Source of the DNA: Lunularia cruciata
Taxonomy: Eukaryota; Streptophyta; Marchantiopsida; Lunulariales; Lunulariaceae
DNA: 64,000 nucleotides
Direction: 5' to 3'
NCBI GenBank assembly: GCA_948567375.1
Contig: CAOYZS010000008.1
Span: forward strand, 62,001 to 126,000
A program made the position numbers and the translations under genes. Of this stretch, positions 55,211 to 64,000 are shown piece after piece (position 1 is the stretch's first letter; each line of letters begins with the position of its first letter). The notes below the pieces were generated by a model. The model saw only the letters and a list, made by a program, of their open reading frames with translations. It made no database searches and was not told the DNA's origin.

Positions 55211-55260
55211 GGTTTAGGGTTCAGGGTAAACCCTAAACCCTAAACCCTAAACCCTAAACC
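55208..55260. repeat. Inverted interstitial telomeric repeat
   Basis: TAGGGTTTAGGGTTCAGGG followed by TAAACCC and (CCCTAAA)n: G-strand and C-strand plant telomere repeats joined head to head. A2 has no such repeats at the equivalent position (GATTGTAGGAATGAGTAAC), so about 50 bp were inserted. Confidence 0.9.
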
Positions 55261-55683
55261 GTAAGAGATGAGGAGGTTGAAGAGCTTTGGGTGGATATAA
55301 TCTTGAAGAAGAACACTTTTGAGAAGTTGCAAGAAAGTTTTGAGTCAAGAGGGAGAGAAATGCAGCATCAAGACAAAGAGTTGAAGGAGCAAAAAATGGT
55401 GCTGACCAAGATGAAAGAGAGGTGAGTGGAGTGCACATCAAGAGTATCCAGGTGAAAGCAATGGCAGCAGTGATGGAGCAAGAGTTAGATGGCTTGAGGA
55501 AGAGTGCAGCCGGGAAGGATCAAGCATGGCAGAGAGAGTTGGCCATCAAACATCAAGAAGAAGAAAGGTTGAGAGAGTTGGTACAAAGTGATGAGTTATA
55601 GAGTTCTCAATATGTGGAGGAGAACAAACTTTACTTACCTAATTACCACAAAAGTGATATTTTCCGGGTTGTCTCATGATTTT

Positions 55684-55702
55684 TGGTGCCAATGCTAGGG
55701 AT
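55684..55702 (+). promoter_or_regulatory. Primer-binding site of A6 (tRNA-Asp type)
   Basis: TGGTGCCAATGCTAGGGAT, seven bases after the LTR, differs from TGGCGCCGTTGCCGGGGAT (complement of the tRNA-Asp 3' end) mostly by C-to-T and G-to-A changes. Confidence 0.72.
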
Positions 55703-55729
55703 ACAAATCTTGGAAGTGGAAGAATACGA

Positions 55730-57655
55730 AGCCAATCGCGAAGCTGGGTGTCAAAGCAATATAAATGTCTACATTGAGAGAACAACGGGAAGAGGGAGTT
55801 TGAAAACAAACGCTACATCATAAGAAGAAGAATGCTTGAAGATCCAATCCACTTTTGACAAAGCCAAATGGGAGGTGTTGGACTTCCAACTTCTTCACAA
55901 AGTTCAAGAAGCTTTGCAAGAACTCAAACAAAAGAAACGTGAAGGCGGGTGGGAAGGCTAATTCTCGTCCTCTTCTTCCAAGAAGAAGAAAGACTTGAGT
56001 AGGCAGACATATTCATTACAACCCCGTACACCGACTTCCCCTAACGCTATAAAGGAAGTCGAATTTATCAAGAAGTTTGTTCATGAAAAGACAACACAAA
56101 CACTAATGGAAGAAGAGTGTCAACATCTTCTCCGCATGATTCCTCAATTGTCTTGAAGGGATTTCGAAGAACACTTTGAAGGTGTTGAACCTCTTGCTTC
56201 TACTCGGGTTGAAGTCAATACAAACAAAGAAGAAGTAATTGTCAAAGAAGAGCCCACTTTGAACTTGACTAATTGGAACCCTTGGGCTGTCAACACGGTG
56301 TCAATACCCGCCAACTCCCCTGGCCCATCAAGTTCAAACTTAACACCGCCGATCCTGCCAAATCAAACAATGAATTTGTTACGTGTCACCCAACACGCCT
56401 ATGAGAAGTATAAGGGGACAGAACAAGACAAAAATCTTGAGGAATTTATCAAAGAATTTGAAGTCATCTCCTTTGCAAACAAGGAACATGACTTTGTGGA
56501 TTGTTTGCAATTTTTTCCAAGTGTGCTCCAAAAGAAAGCTCGGGGCTGGTACACCCATGTAACCTATAAGGGGTTCACACCTGCCGACTAGGCAGACTTA
56601 TGAATGGCTTCTTGGAACTATTTCAGGATTGATTATGATACAAATGTCTTTGCGGCACTCAATGATTTGGACAGAGGGAAGAAGGAAAAGTTAAGAGACT
56701 ACTCCAAGCGGTTCAGCGGCCCTATTGAACCGAGTTCCAAAACAATCTGGTGTGGTGGGTTACTCTGATGCCCAAGCCATTACATGGTTCCTTGGTGGAC
56801 TTTCACCGGAGATTTGTATCTTTGCCAAGGAGGGGAATGTAACTTCCATTGACAAAGTACTTAAACATGTCCCCTGAGATGAGGCAACTCACTCTCACTC
56901 ATCCAACAACCAAAGAAATCGGGAGAAGAAATGCAAGAAGGAGAGCTTCTCGCAGCACATCCCCTTCTTTGGAGGAATCCTTCATATCTTCAAGTTCTTC
57001 TTTAGAATCCAAAGAAGAATCAAAGCTGAGAAGAATACAAAGACATGGAGGAAAGAAACCAATAACACCGCCAGCAAAGAATGTACCTAAGGCGGATTAG
57101 AAGCTGGAGATTCTTATTAAAGAGTTTGTGGATTTCAAGATCCAGATGATTGGGGCTAAGGACCAAAGAAAGCCTCCATCATTTGGCCAACCAAATGTAT
57201 GGTGCACTACGTGTGGTAAATCCGGCCACGTTAATACAAAGTGTTTGACACACACTGCATTTCTAGTGCAACATATGGATTGGGTTCCCGGTTGGGACCA
57301 AAGTGAGGAAGATGAGGCCGTGTACCAAACCCAAGAGGTACAACCTTACGCAAGCACATCATACCAAGCTCCAAGGTATGGACCAAGGGAGTATAACAAT
57401 AATGCTCTCGTATAATGACCACCAATGGGCAGCCAAAATAGGCCTCAAAATGTTGCATTGGGTGCTTGTTATAATTGTGGCTTGATGGGACATTGGTCTC
57501 TAAATTGTCCGGAGCCAAGATGGCAAATTGAGAACATTCCACTCTGTGGAAATTGTAAAGGATTGGGGCATATGGGAAACCAGTGCTTGCAACCACCAAA
57601 ACTGAAGCCACCTAAAAAATATGTACAAACCCTTGCTGAGCATGCTGCGCTCTAA
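55730..57655 (+). pseudogene. Gag of A6
   Basis: An N-terminal coil (MSTLREQREE), then the gag core TQHAYEKYKGTEQDKNLEEF and KKARGWYTHV (56.4-56.6 kb), then a basic/Ser-rich linker. Three CCHC zinc knuckles follow: CTTCGKSGHVNTKC (57206-57247), CYNCGLMGHWSLNC (57469-57510) and CGNCKGLGHMGNQC (57546-57587). Frameshifted between blocks. Binds genomic RNA in the intact family. Confidence 0.82.
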
Positions 57656-58139
57656 GCGAAAGGGGATACAAATGTAGATTGTATAACACTTGAGGAGGAG
57701 AGGCCTCAAGAAGGGAGTCCCGCTTCAGAAGGAGAATGGCTAGACCTCAGAATTTTGAAGGTTGAGACACACATAGGTAAGAAGAAGTGCGATCCCAAAG
57801 AAGTGAGTACTACTTTTTCATCTTCACGAAAGACAAAGAGGTTGCGCCCAAAAGCTATCCTTTCTGCCAAGGAGGAAAAGATTCTAGCAAAAGCTAAAGC
57901 TAAAGCCTTGTAGAAAGAAATCAAGGAATCAATGCTCAGAACACAGGAGATGTTTGGAGGAGGACACAAAGACAAAGCCTCCCATTTTTCCAACAGATAT
58001 CCGGTCCAAGGTAAAGGACTTGATCCAAGCCAAAGTTGGTCAACCCAAAGAACATCGGGTCAAAACCATTAGTACTCTAATCACCATCTTGAAGCACCCC
58101 AAAGTCCAATTTGAACAAGGATAGACTTCGGACCCGAAG

Positions 58140-58867
58140 ATGAAGGTGAAGAAGGTGAAGTTGGGAGGAGTCTTACAGTATGATATTGTGGGTGATTTGG
58201 CATCTATAAGTGCTAATGTCACATTTAAGCAATTGTGGGAGGACAACAAATTGTACAAGAAGCAATTGAGTTCAGCTCTCATGAAAGTAAGGGCAACGAC
58301 TAGAAAGACTTGCCCGCAATTTATCATATTGAACAAAAAGGTTTGGGATCTCTTGAAGTGGATATAGAGATCACACATTGCATGACCACATCCATACCCA
58401 TTGATTTGGGGTTGGGTATGAATGTCATGATAGAAGATACTGCACATCGACTGGGGTATACAACGTTTGAACCAACATCCCAAATTCTGAAATTTGCAGA
58501 TCAAACAAGGAGACGGCCTTTGGGCATGCTGTCAAATATCAGTATGATCATTGGAGGGGTGCCCTTCAAGTTAAATTACATTGCGTTGCAACCAGTAACC
58601 AGAACTGGTTACACTCTCTTGATCAGAAGACCCTGGCTGTATAATGCCCAAGTTATTGTGGATTGGCACCTGCAAAAGTTATGGTTTAAGGACATTTTGT
58701 CCAAAGACCAGAAGATGGTGGCCGTGAGTTGGACAAAGGTTCTTCACCTCGGGAAAACAAATCTATTGGAAGACAAAGATGAATCCAAAGATTCATCATC
58801 TTTGTCTTCAGAAGACTCTGAAGATGACTTGCCTTGGGTGAACATGACTTGGAGGAAGGAGGTTTGA
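58140..58867 (+). pseudogene. Protease of A6
   Basis: LGSLEVDIEI introduces the active-site strand IPIDLGLGMNVM (D-L-G where many families have D-S/T-G, as in Athila-type proteases), then LGYTTFEPTSQILKFADQTR, a flap-like VPFKLNYIALQP, and LLIRRPWLYNAQVIVDW. Open from 58310 to 58867 without stops. An acidic Ser/Asp linker follows. Confidence 0.75.
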
Positions 58868-59039
58868 TTGCAGTTTGGCTCGGATTAAGCCAAGTAAGCC
58901 ATGTAGAAGTAGTCATCAACCCCAATGACTGTCAAGATGATGTCTTGCTTGAAGCAAATTTTTTGAAGATTTCAAAGACAGTCACTTTGGAGGAGTTGGC
59001 AGGATACACTGCCCTATTTATAGAATTCTAGGATGTATT

Positions 59040-59880
59040 CGCCTTGTCTATTGATCAAATGCTGGGTATTCCATGAGAATGTGGAGAACACCGGATTGAT
59101 CTGGTTGAAGGTGCAGTTCCGGTTCGGCAAAGACAATATTGCATGAACCCAGAGTACTCGCTCTTGGTGAAAGACAAAATTGATAAGTACTTAGGTGCTA
59201 GAATAATCTTTCTTGTCTTGAGTAGTGAGAAGGTTTCCTCCATAGTCATCATTTTGAGGAAGGAGACTGGGAAGATTTGAGTGTGCCAAATTTTTTGCAA
59301 GTTGAATGCAATGACAAGGAAGGATCATCATCCTTTGCCTTTTACTGATATAATTTTGGACCAAGTAGTTGGTCACCCTTGTTGTAGTTTTCTCAATGGA
59401 TTTTCAGGGTACAATCAAGTATCCATCCGAGAAAAGGACAAGGATACAACTACATTCACTATCGATTGGAGCACTTTTGCTTACAATCAAATGCCCTTTG
59501 GGTTGTGTAATGCTCTTGCTACTTTCCAGCGGATGATGAATGCAATCTTCAAGGATTTTCTATGCAAATTTGTGGAAGTCTTCATTGATGATTTTTGTGT
59601 GTTTGGGCAAAGAGATGTATATTTGGATTACCTTTGCCAACTTTTGAAAGGTGTTGTTTACCAGTTTGTCATTACACTTGGAGAAATGCTTCTTTGCAAT
59701 GAAGGAGGGAATTCTTCTGGGGCATCGGGTGTCAAGCCGAGGTATTGAAGTCGATGTTGAGAAGGTCAAAGTTATCTCTGCTTTGGAATCCCTAAAAAGC
59801 ATCCAGGAGCTAAGAGCCTTCTTAGGACATGTCGGATACTACAGACGCTTTGTTTCAACTACGTGGTGCTTGTGACACCC
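59040..59880 (+). pseudogene. Reverse transcriptase of A6
   Basis: HRIDLVEGAVPVRQRQY, CQIFCKLNAMTRKDHHPLPF, SFLNGFSGYNQVSIREKDKD (motif A, where the catalytic Asp is Asn), AYNQMPFGLCNALATFQRMM, VEVFIDDFCVFG (motif C, DD intact), then LRAFLGHVGYYRRFV in a shifted frame. The loss of the motif A Asp alone would abolish activity. Confidence 0.85.
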
Positions 59881-59949
59881 CTCACAAAGCTGCTGAAGAA
59901 GTCCAAAGTCTACTTGTGAAAAGTTGAACAAGAAGGAGCTTTCCAAGTA

Positions 59950-60444
59950 TTGAAAAGGAAGCTGGTTGAAGCACCTATTATGAGGGCTCCGAATTCGGAT
60001 GCCCCTTTTCATGTGTATGTGGACACTTCATCCATGGCAATTGGAGTTGTCTTAAGTCAGAAGGACAAGAAGAAGAAGGAATATCCGGTTTATTATGTAA
60101 GTCAACAATTATCAGTTTTAGAAAAGAACTATCCAAAAATTGAAAGAGAAGCACTTAAAATGGTTTATGTTGGCAAGAAGTTTCACCACTACCTACTAGG
60201 ATACAAGTTTGTTTTCTATGTTGACCATTATGCATTGCAACATTTGATCAAGAAGGCAGATTTATCCGGGCAAATTGCAAGATGGATCTTGTTGTTACAA
60301 GAATTCACATACATTATAAAAGTAAGGAGGGGAGCTTTGCATTTAAATGCAGACTTCCTATCCAGGTTAGAAACTCAAGACCAAGACTTGGAAGTCAATG
60401 ATCAGTTTTTTGATGAAGAATTATATCATCTAATGGCTGTTTGA
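59950..60444 (+). pseudogene. RNase H of A6
   Basis: Open for 164 codons: PFHVYVDTSSMAIGVVLSQ (first Asp), YPVYYVSQQL, NYPKIEREALKMVY (Glu), FVFYVDHYALQHLI (third Asp), LSGQIARWILLLQEF, and an ADFLSRL terminus. This is the most intact domain of the element. Confidence 0.87.
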
Positions 60445-60599
60445 AGTACGAGGTATGCGGCCAAATATCATTATCTGCATACTTATCATTGTCTTGAGGC
60501 CTTGGACTCAAAGAAGAGGGCAATCTTCCTTAGGACGATGGGACCATACCAATTAAAACACAACATTTTGTTTAAGATGGGCGAAGATGAAGTACTTTA

Positions 60600-61665
60600 G
60601 AGATGTTTGGAGGCATACAAAATCAAAGGAGTCATTGAGTCCTTACACTCTAAAGCATCGGAGGAACACTATGCCCTAAAGAATAATGTGAAGAAAATCC
60701 TTTCAGTAGAGTATTGGTGGCCTATGACGTATAAAGAGACATATGCCCATATTCAAAGTTGTGATGCCTGTCAAAGAACAAGAAAATTGATGGCAACTTC
60801 CTAATGGCCTTTGAGGCCAATTTTGCCATTGGCTCCATTTGAGAAATGGGGTATTGATTTTGTGGGTCAAATTCAACCAGTGACCCGAGTCACAAGGAAG
60901 AGGTACATCTTGGTATGCAATGAATATGCTACCAAGATGGTAGAAGCAAAAGCAACACGGAGAGATGATAGAGAAATAGTTGCAGAATTTTTCTTCCAAA
61001 ACATCATTTCCTGTTACGGGTGTCCTCTGGAATTGGTCGGTGATCTGGGAACTCATTTTTTGAACTCTATGGTGAAAGCATTAACCAAGTACTTTCTGAT
61101 TAAACATCAGAAGACAACTTCCTACAATCCAAAAGCAAATGGACTAATAGAAAAGGCCAATGGATTGTTGTGTAAAATTTTGAACAAGGTGACAGTCAAT
61201 TATGCCTATGACTGGGACATGAAGTTACCTGCAGCTTCATGGGCATATAGAACAACTGAAAAGATTACCATCAAGTAAACTCCATATTTCCTGACATACG
61301 GATTGCATCCCATACTACCAGTTGAACTTGAAGTACCAACATATCAGATTTTGTGCGAAGAACGATTGTCGGAGGAAGAAAGCCAGGATCTTTGGATCCA
61401 CCAACTGAAGTGGTTAGAAGAGAAAAGGGACAATGCAATGCAAACCACAAAGGAAGTACAAGAACAGCGGAAGGTCCAACACAATAAGAGAATCAAGACT
61501 GTGGTTGTTCAGGAAGATTACTTGATATTATTTTATGACAATCACCAAATGTTTTTTCTAGGTAAATTGCATTTAAGGTGGGTGGAGCCATATTGTGTTA
61601 TGCACATATATGCCAATGGCTCTATTCAACTTGCAGACCTAGAAAGCAATCCTTTTGCCACTTGA
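60600..61665 (+). pseudogene. Integrase of A6
   Basis: HHCC-type domain (HSKASEEHYALKNN, CDACQRTRK), catalytic core GIDFVGQIQP, GDLGTHFLNSMV, SYNPKANGLIEKANG (D, D, E), then a C-terminal part (LHPILPVELEVPTYQI; GKLHLRWVEPYCVMHI). One stop between RNase H and the core and one after ITIK. No chromodomain. Confidence 0.85.
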
Positions 61666-61755
61666 GAAGACGGGTGGAGGGTTAGAAAGTATTGGACCAC
61701 AAACCTGACTTTGTATAAAGAATCGGTTGTCAGTGTTTGTGGGGATGCTCACATT

Positions 61756-61769
61756 TGAGGGAGGGGGTA
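61756..61769 (+). promoter_or_regulatory. Polypurine tract of A6
   Basis: GAGGGAGGGGGTA directly precedes the 3' LTR start TGTGG at 61770. Confidence 0.85.
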
Positions 61770-61905
61770 TGTGGTAACCACATTTTTTGTTTTTTCTGTT
61801 TTGTAAGCATGTTGAGGAAGACGTGAGTAAGAAAGCCAAATTACGAAGAAAAGAATGTCTTTGGGAGTGTCTTTGGAGTAAACCCATAGAAGTTGACTTT
61901 GGGTT
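61770..61905 (+). repeat. Truncated 3' LTR of A6
   Basis: The first 135 bases match the 5' LTR (TGTGGTAACCACATTTTTTG, AAGAAAGCCAAATTACGAAG, GGAGTAAACCCA). Homology stops near 61905, where element C gag resumes. Confidence 0.82.
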
Positions 61906-61913
61906 TAGTTGAC

Positions 61914-62760
61914 TTAGGGTTTGACCTCTTCAACCCATCTCCATTCTCCTTGGAGAAGTCTTGCTCCTTTATCTCCACACCAAATGTTGCCCAATTCCGT
62001 AGGAACAATTCCACCAAAATGGTGTGTCTCAATCTGATAGTTTTGCATCGGTGTTATTACTTCACCTCCACCAAGCATCCTTGTTATTCTTTGGGTACAG
62101 GAAATAGCTTCAAAAATAATAAAAGGATTTGGCACCATTACCTCTTTGCAAATCTGGTCTTTTAATCCTCTATTGAATTTTCAAGAGCTTTGGCGGACTC
62201 ATATTGGTTATCGTAACTATAGATCTAGAAATGCTTCCATGTACTCTTGTATGCTATTCTTTTACTTCAACTCCCAAAGTCTAGTTTGGGCCATTTGCAA
62301 GGAATCCATAGATTGGAAATTCTTGAGCAGCCCTTCTTGCATGGTTGTCCAAGTGACCTCTCTCCCTTCTACCAACAATGATTTTTCCCAAGCGTCATAC
62401 CATGTGAGTGCTTTATCAGTCAAAAACCCACACGCAAACACACCTACAAAATGATGGGTGATCACCGTGAACAATTGAAGGTATTGATTCATTCTTGAAA
62501 TCCAATTTTCTACTACTTCCATGGAACATTGGCCCTTGTAAGGCTTGATGTCTCACGTCTTTTTCATTTGCAGTAACAAAATAGCTTGGTTGCTGATTGG
62601 AATTGGTGTCATTGGCATGCATAACTCTCTAGGTACTTTGATTGCTGGTGTTGGTTGTTGAGATGGCTCCCCTTCTTGCATTACTTGATCATTCTTGATA
62701 GAACATATTTGATCTTGCAACTCTTCCATGGTGATCTTGATCTCTCAAACCTCATTCAAC
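61914..62760 (-). pseudogene. Gag of element C
   Basis: The minus strand reads VENWISRMNQYLQL, DKALTWYDAWEKSL (the conserved A..W....), VTWTTMQEGLLKNFQ and RLWELK, the retrotransposon-gag core; then QICKEVMVPNPFIIFEAISC. Stops are scattered. Confidence 0.78.
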
Positions 62761-63400
62761 ATCCCTTGCATTCCTTGCATCAACTCTTGCAATTATAGAT
62801 CCATGATTCCTACACACGACCGATGTTCAATTGCTTCTTCCTACTTCAATAAAGGGTTAGAATGATCATGCATGAGAGTGCACAAACAATGGGAATTACC
62901 ATTGGGACCTAAGAGGCTATCATTTGTTGATAATATTCCTCACCAAAATTGCAAACTACAAAATCCCTAACCAATTTTGGTCTAACTACATTACGGCTTT
63001 CTACTTGCATGTTGAAAGGGTGAGGATTTGGTACATTCAGATCCATAACATCATAATAGAATGTAGATTGTCAAATCCCACTCTCTATTGTATACCACCA
63101 TAGGTAGAATCATTGGGTTTGGTGAATTCATCACTCTATCCATGAACTCTACTCCAAAGTGATAAACTAAAGATACTCTCATTTGCTCATGCTGAATGTA
63201 AATAATCTTTATGTGGAATGAATTCAAGAATGGGAAACTAGGTGCAAGAAATTATCTTATCGGTGCATCCATCCCATCCGCTCTCTAAAGCATTTCCTAA
63301 GTCTAGCAATTGCGCTATGTTAATCCAACTCAAATTACTCAATTTTAGTAGCTCGTGCTCTTCCAAGAGGCGTGATCCACTCTCTTGGGTTAAAACACCT
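62761..63400 (-). other. Leader and gag N-terminal region of element C
   Basis: Between the primer site and the gag core. Only fragmentary open frames; no recognisable domain. Confidence 0.5.
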
Positions 63401-63412
63401 GCTTTGATACCA
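63401..63412 (-). promoter_or_regulatory. Primer-binding site of element C (initiator Met tRNA)
   Basis: The minus strand reads TGGTATCAAAGC one base after the LTR, one mismatch from the standard plant TGGTATCAGAGC. Confidence 0.88.
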
Positions 63413-63413
63413 T

Positions 63414-63997
63414 TGTAATACTTTGAGGACAAGAGAACTCTCTAAGAGAGATACAAGAGAGAGAACATAAGTTTCATACTCAATCCTCCAATGCCCCAAA
63501 GGAGCACCTTCTCTTTATTATATAGCAATGAGGATCCACTCAAAGAAATCTCCACCCATGGATAAGTTACATGAATTGGTGACTTCTTGGTGAGCTCCAT
63601 CCGTGGATTAGTTCTTTGGGTTGGTGACATGTTAGTCCTTGTCCTATCTAGTTGGTCAAATGGGTTTGATCAAAGGGAATCGTCTTGTAGGGAGCTCAGA
63701 ATCATGTGGGTGAGGTACCATTGGAAAGCTCTTGATGAGAAAAATCATTAGGGGAAGAAAGGAAGTTTTTTCCTTAAGGGGGGGAATTTTTCCATGTTGA
63801 GGCCTAATTCATCCGTTTAGGCCTCCAAAATTGGCTTTAATGTTTTTAGACTCTTTTTGGCTCCTTTGCTATTAGTAGAAGTACTCTTTTGGTGATACCT
63901 TTGTCTGATCTACCTAGCACATTGTACACAACATCCTTCTAGATGCTACCAGGCCAATTTTCACCTCTAGATAATATGTCTAACTGCTTGTATTACA
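63414..63997 (-). repeat. 5' LTR of element C (584 bp)
   Basis: In minus sense starts TGTAATAC at 63997 and ends GTATTACA at 63414, a perfect 8-base terminal inverted repeat. TTATATAGCAA near 63518 gives a possible TATA element. Confidence 0.9.
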
Positions 63998-64000
63998 ACT

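Larger units (their letters stand above)
53239..55676 (+). repeat. 5' LTR of A6 (2438 bp, with an internal deletion)
   Basis: TGTGGTGCCCACA to GGTTGTCTCA. Compared with A2 it lacks about 1.3 kb between GGAGGAGAA (55620) and CAAACTTTACTTACC. It includes the LTR-ORF region, a 30-bp palindrome and a telomeric-repeat insertion. Confidence 0.87.
53239..61905 (+). mobile_element. Family A Ty3/gypsy element A6 (Tat/Athila-like)
   Basis: The best-preserved A element, plus strand: 5' LTR 53239-55676, tRNA-Asp-type primer site, gag with three zinc knuckles, protease, RT, RNase H, integrase, polypurine tract (61756-61769) and only the first 135 bp of the 3' LTR. It is inserted in element C. Dozens of stops; inactive. 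Domain order PR-RT-RH-INT without a chromodomain plus the tRNA-Asp primer site point to the non-chromovirus OTA group. Confidence 0.85.
45849..63997 (-). mobile_element. Chromovirus-type Ty3/gypsy element C with nested insertions
   Basis: An outer element on the minus strand with 5' LTR 63414-63997 and 3' LTR 45849-46417. The left flank is ACTTC (45844-45848) and the window's last three bases after the right LTR are ACT, consistent with a five-base target duplication. Its internal order is gag (62.8-61.9 kb), an RNase H segment (53.2-52.4 kb), integrase (52.4 kb continuing at 48.7-47.9 kb and 46.83-46.64 kb) and chromodomain (46.6-46.5 kb). Protease and most of RT are deleted next to the truncated A6 3' LTR. 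Insertions are the LINE unit, A5 and A6. Confidence 0.85.

Noticed and set aside
1-64000. CRISPR arrays, bacterial operons or plasmid features.
   Set aside because: No regularly spaced direct repeats with unique spacers, no bacterial gene families; all evidence points to plant nuclear DNA.

Overview
The window is nuclear DNA of a land plant with a large, repeat-rich genome. Supporting evidence: a first exon of the plant-only At1g16860-like membrane-protein family; interstitial TTTAGGG repeats; shredded plastid gene fragments; a tRNA-Tyr relic; and Ty3/gypsy elements with plant-type primer-binding sites (initiator Met and tRNA-Asp). Penelope-like reverse transcriptases and a possible intron longer than 13 kb would suit a gymnosperm or fern, but that is inference. 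Almost all reading frames are transposon remains with scattered stops.

Layout. 1-12.7 kb: a mosaic of short repeat modules (R1 hairpin module, R2, R3, a double-hairpin R5) enclosing two decayed Penelope-like (PLE) reverse transcriptases on the minus strand. 13.56-14.62 kb: exon 1 of the At1g16860-like gene (minus), ending at a perfect splice donor; no later exon is visible in the window. 15.3-15.4 kb: two LINE 3'-tail fragments. 15.6-16.45 kb: a scrambled mosaic of plastid fragments. 16.9-20.06 kb: a decayed non-LTR retrotransposon. 20.1-23.1 kb: AT-rich, unassigned. 23.1-64 kb: one large nest of LTR retrotransposons.

The nest holds three gypsy families. Family A (Tat/Athila-like, tRNA-Asp PBS) has unusually long LTRs, about 3.7 kb, that themselves carry an open-reading-frame region. 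Family B (24.1-34.1 kb, minus) has the order gag, protease, cytosine-5 DNA methyltransferase, RT, RNase H, integrase, PHD finger. Family C is a chromodomain gypsy (chromovirus) with about 0.58 kb LTRs.

The nesting can be read from target-site duplications. An old A element (A4, minus) received an A solo LTR (A3), which received another A solo LTR (A2, TSD GCATC). A4's 5' LTR received a C element spanning 45849-63997, whose TSD (ACTTC) is cut by the window edge after ACT. The C element in turn contains a LINE with a tRNA-Tyr-like 5' end, an A solo LTR (A5) that itself contains a C solo LTR, and a nearly full A element (A6).

The most notable object is family B. It combines a domain that can write cytosine methylation (C5 methyltransferase motifs I, IV, VI, VIII, IX and X all recognisable) with a chromatin-reader PHD finger at the end of the integrase. 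The second is the coding region carried inside the family A LTR.
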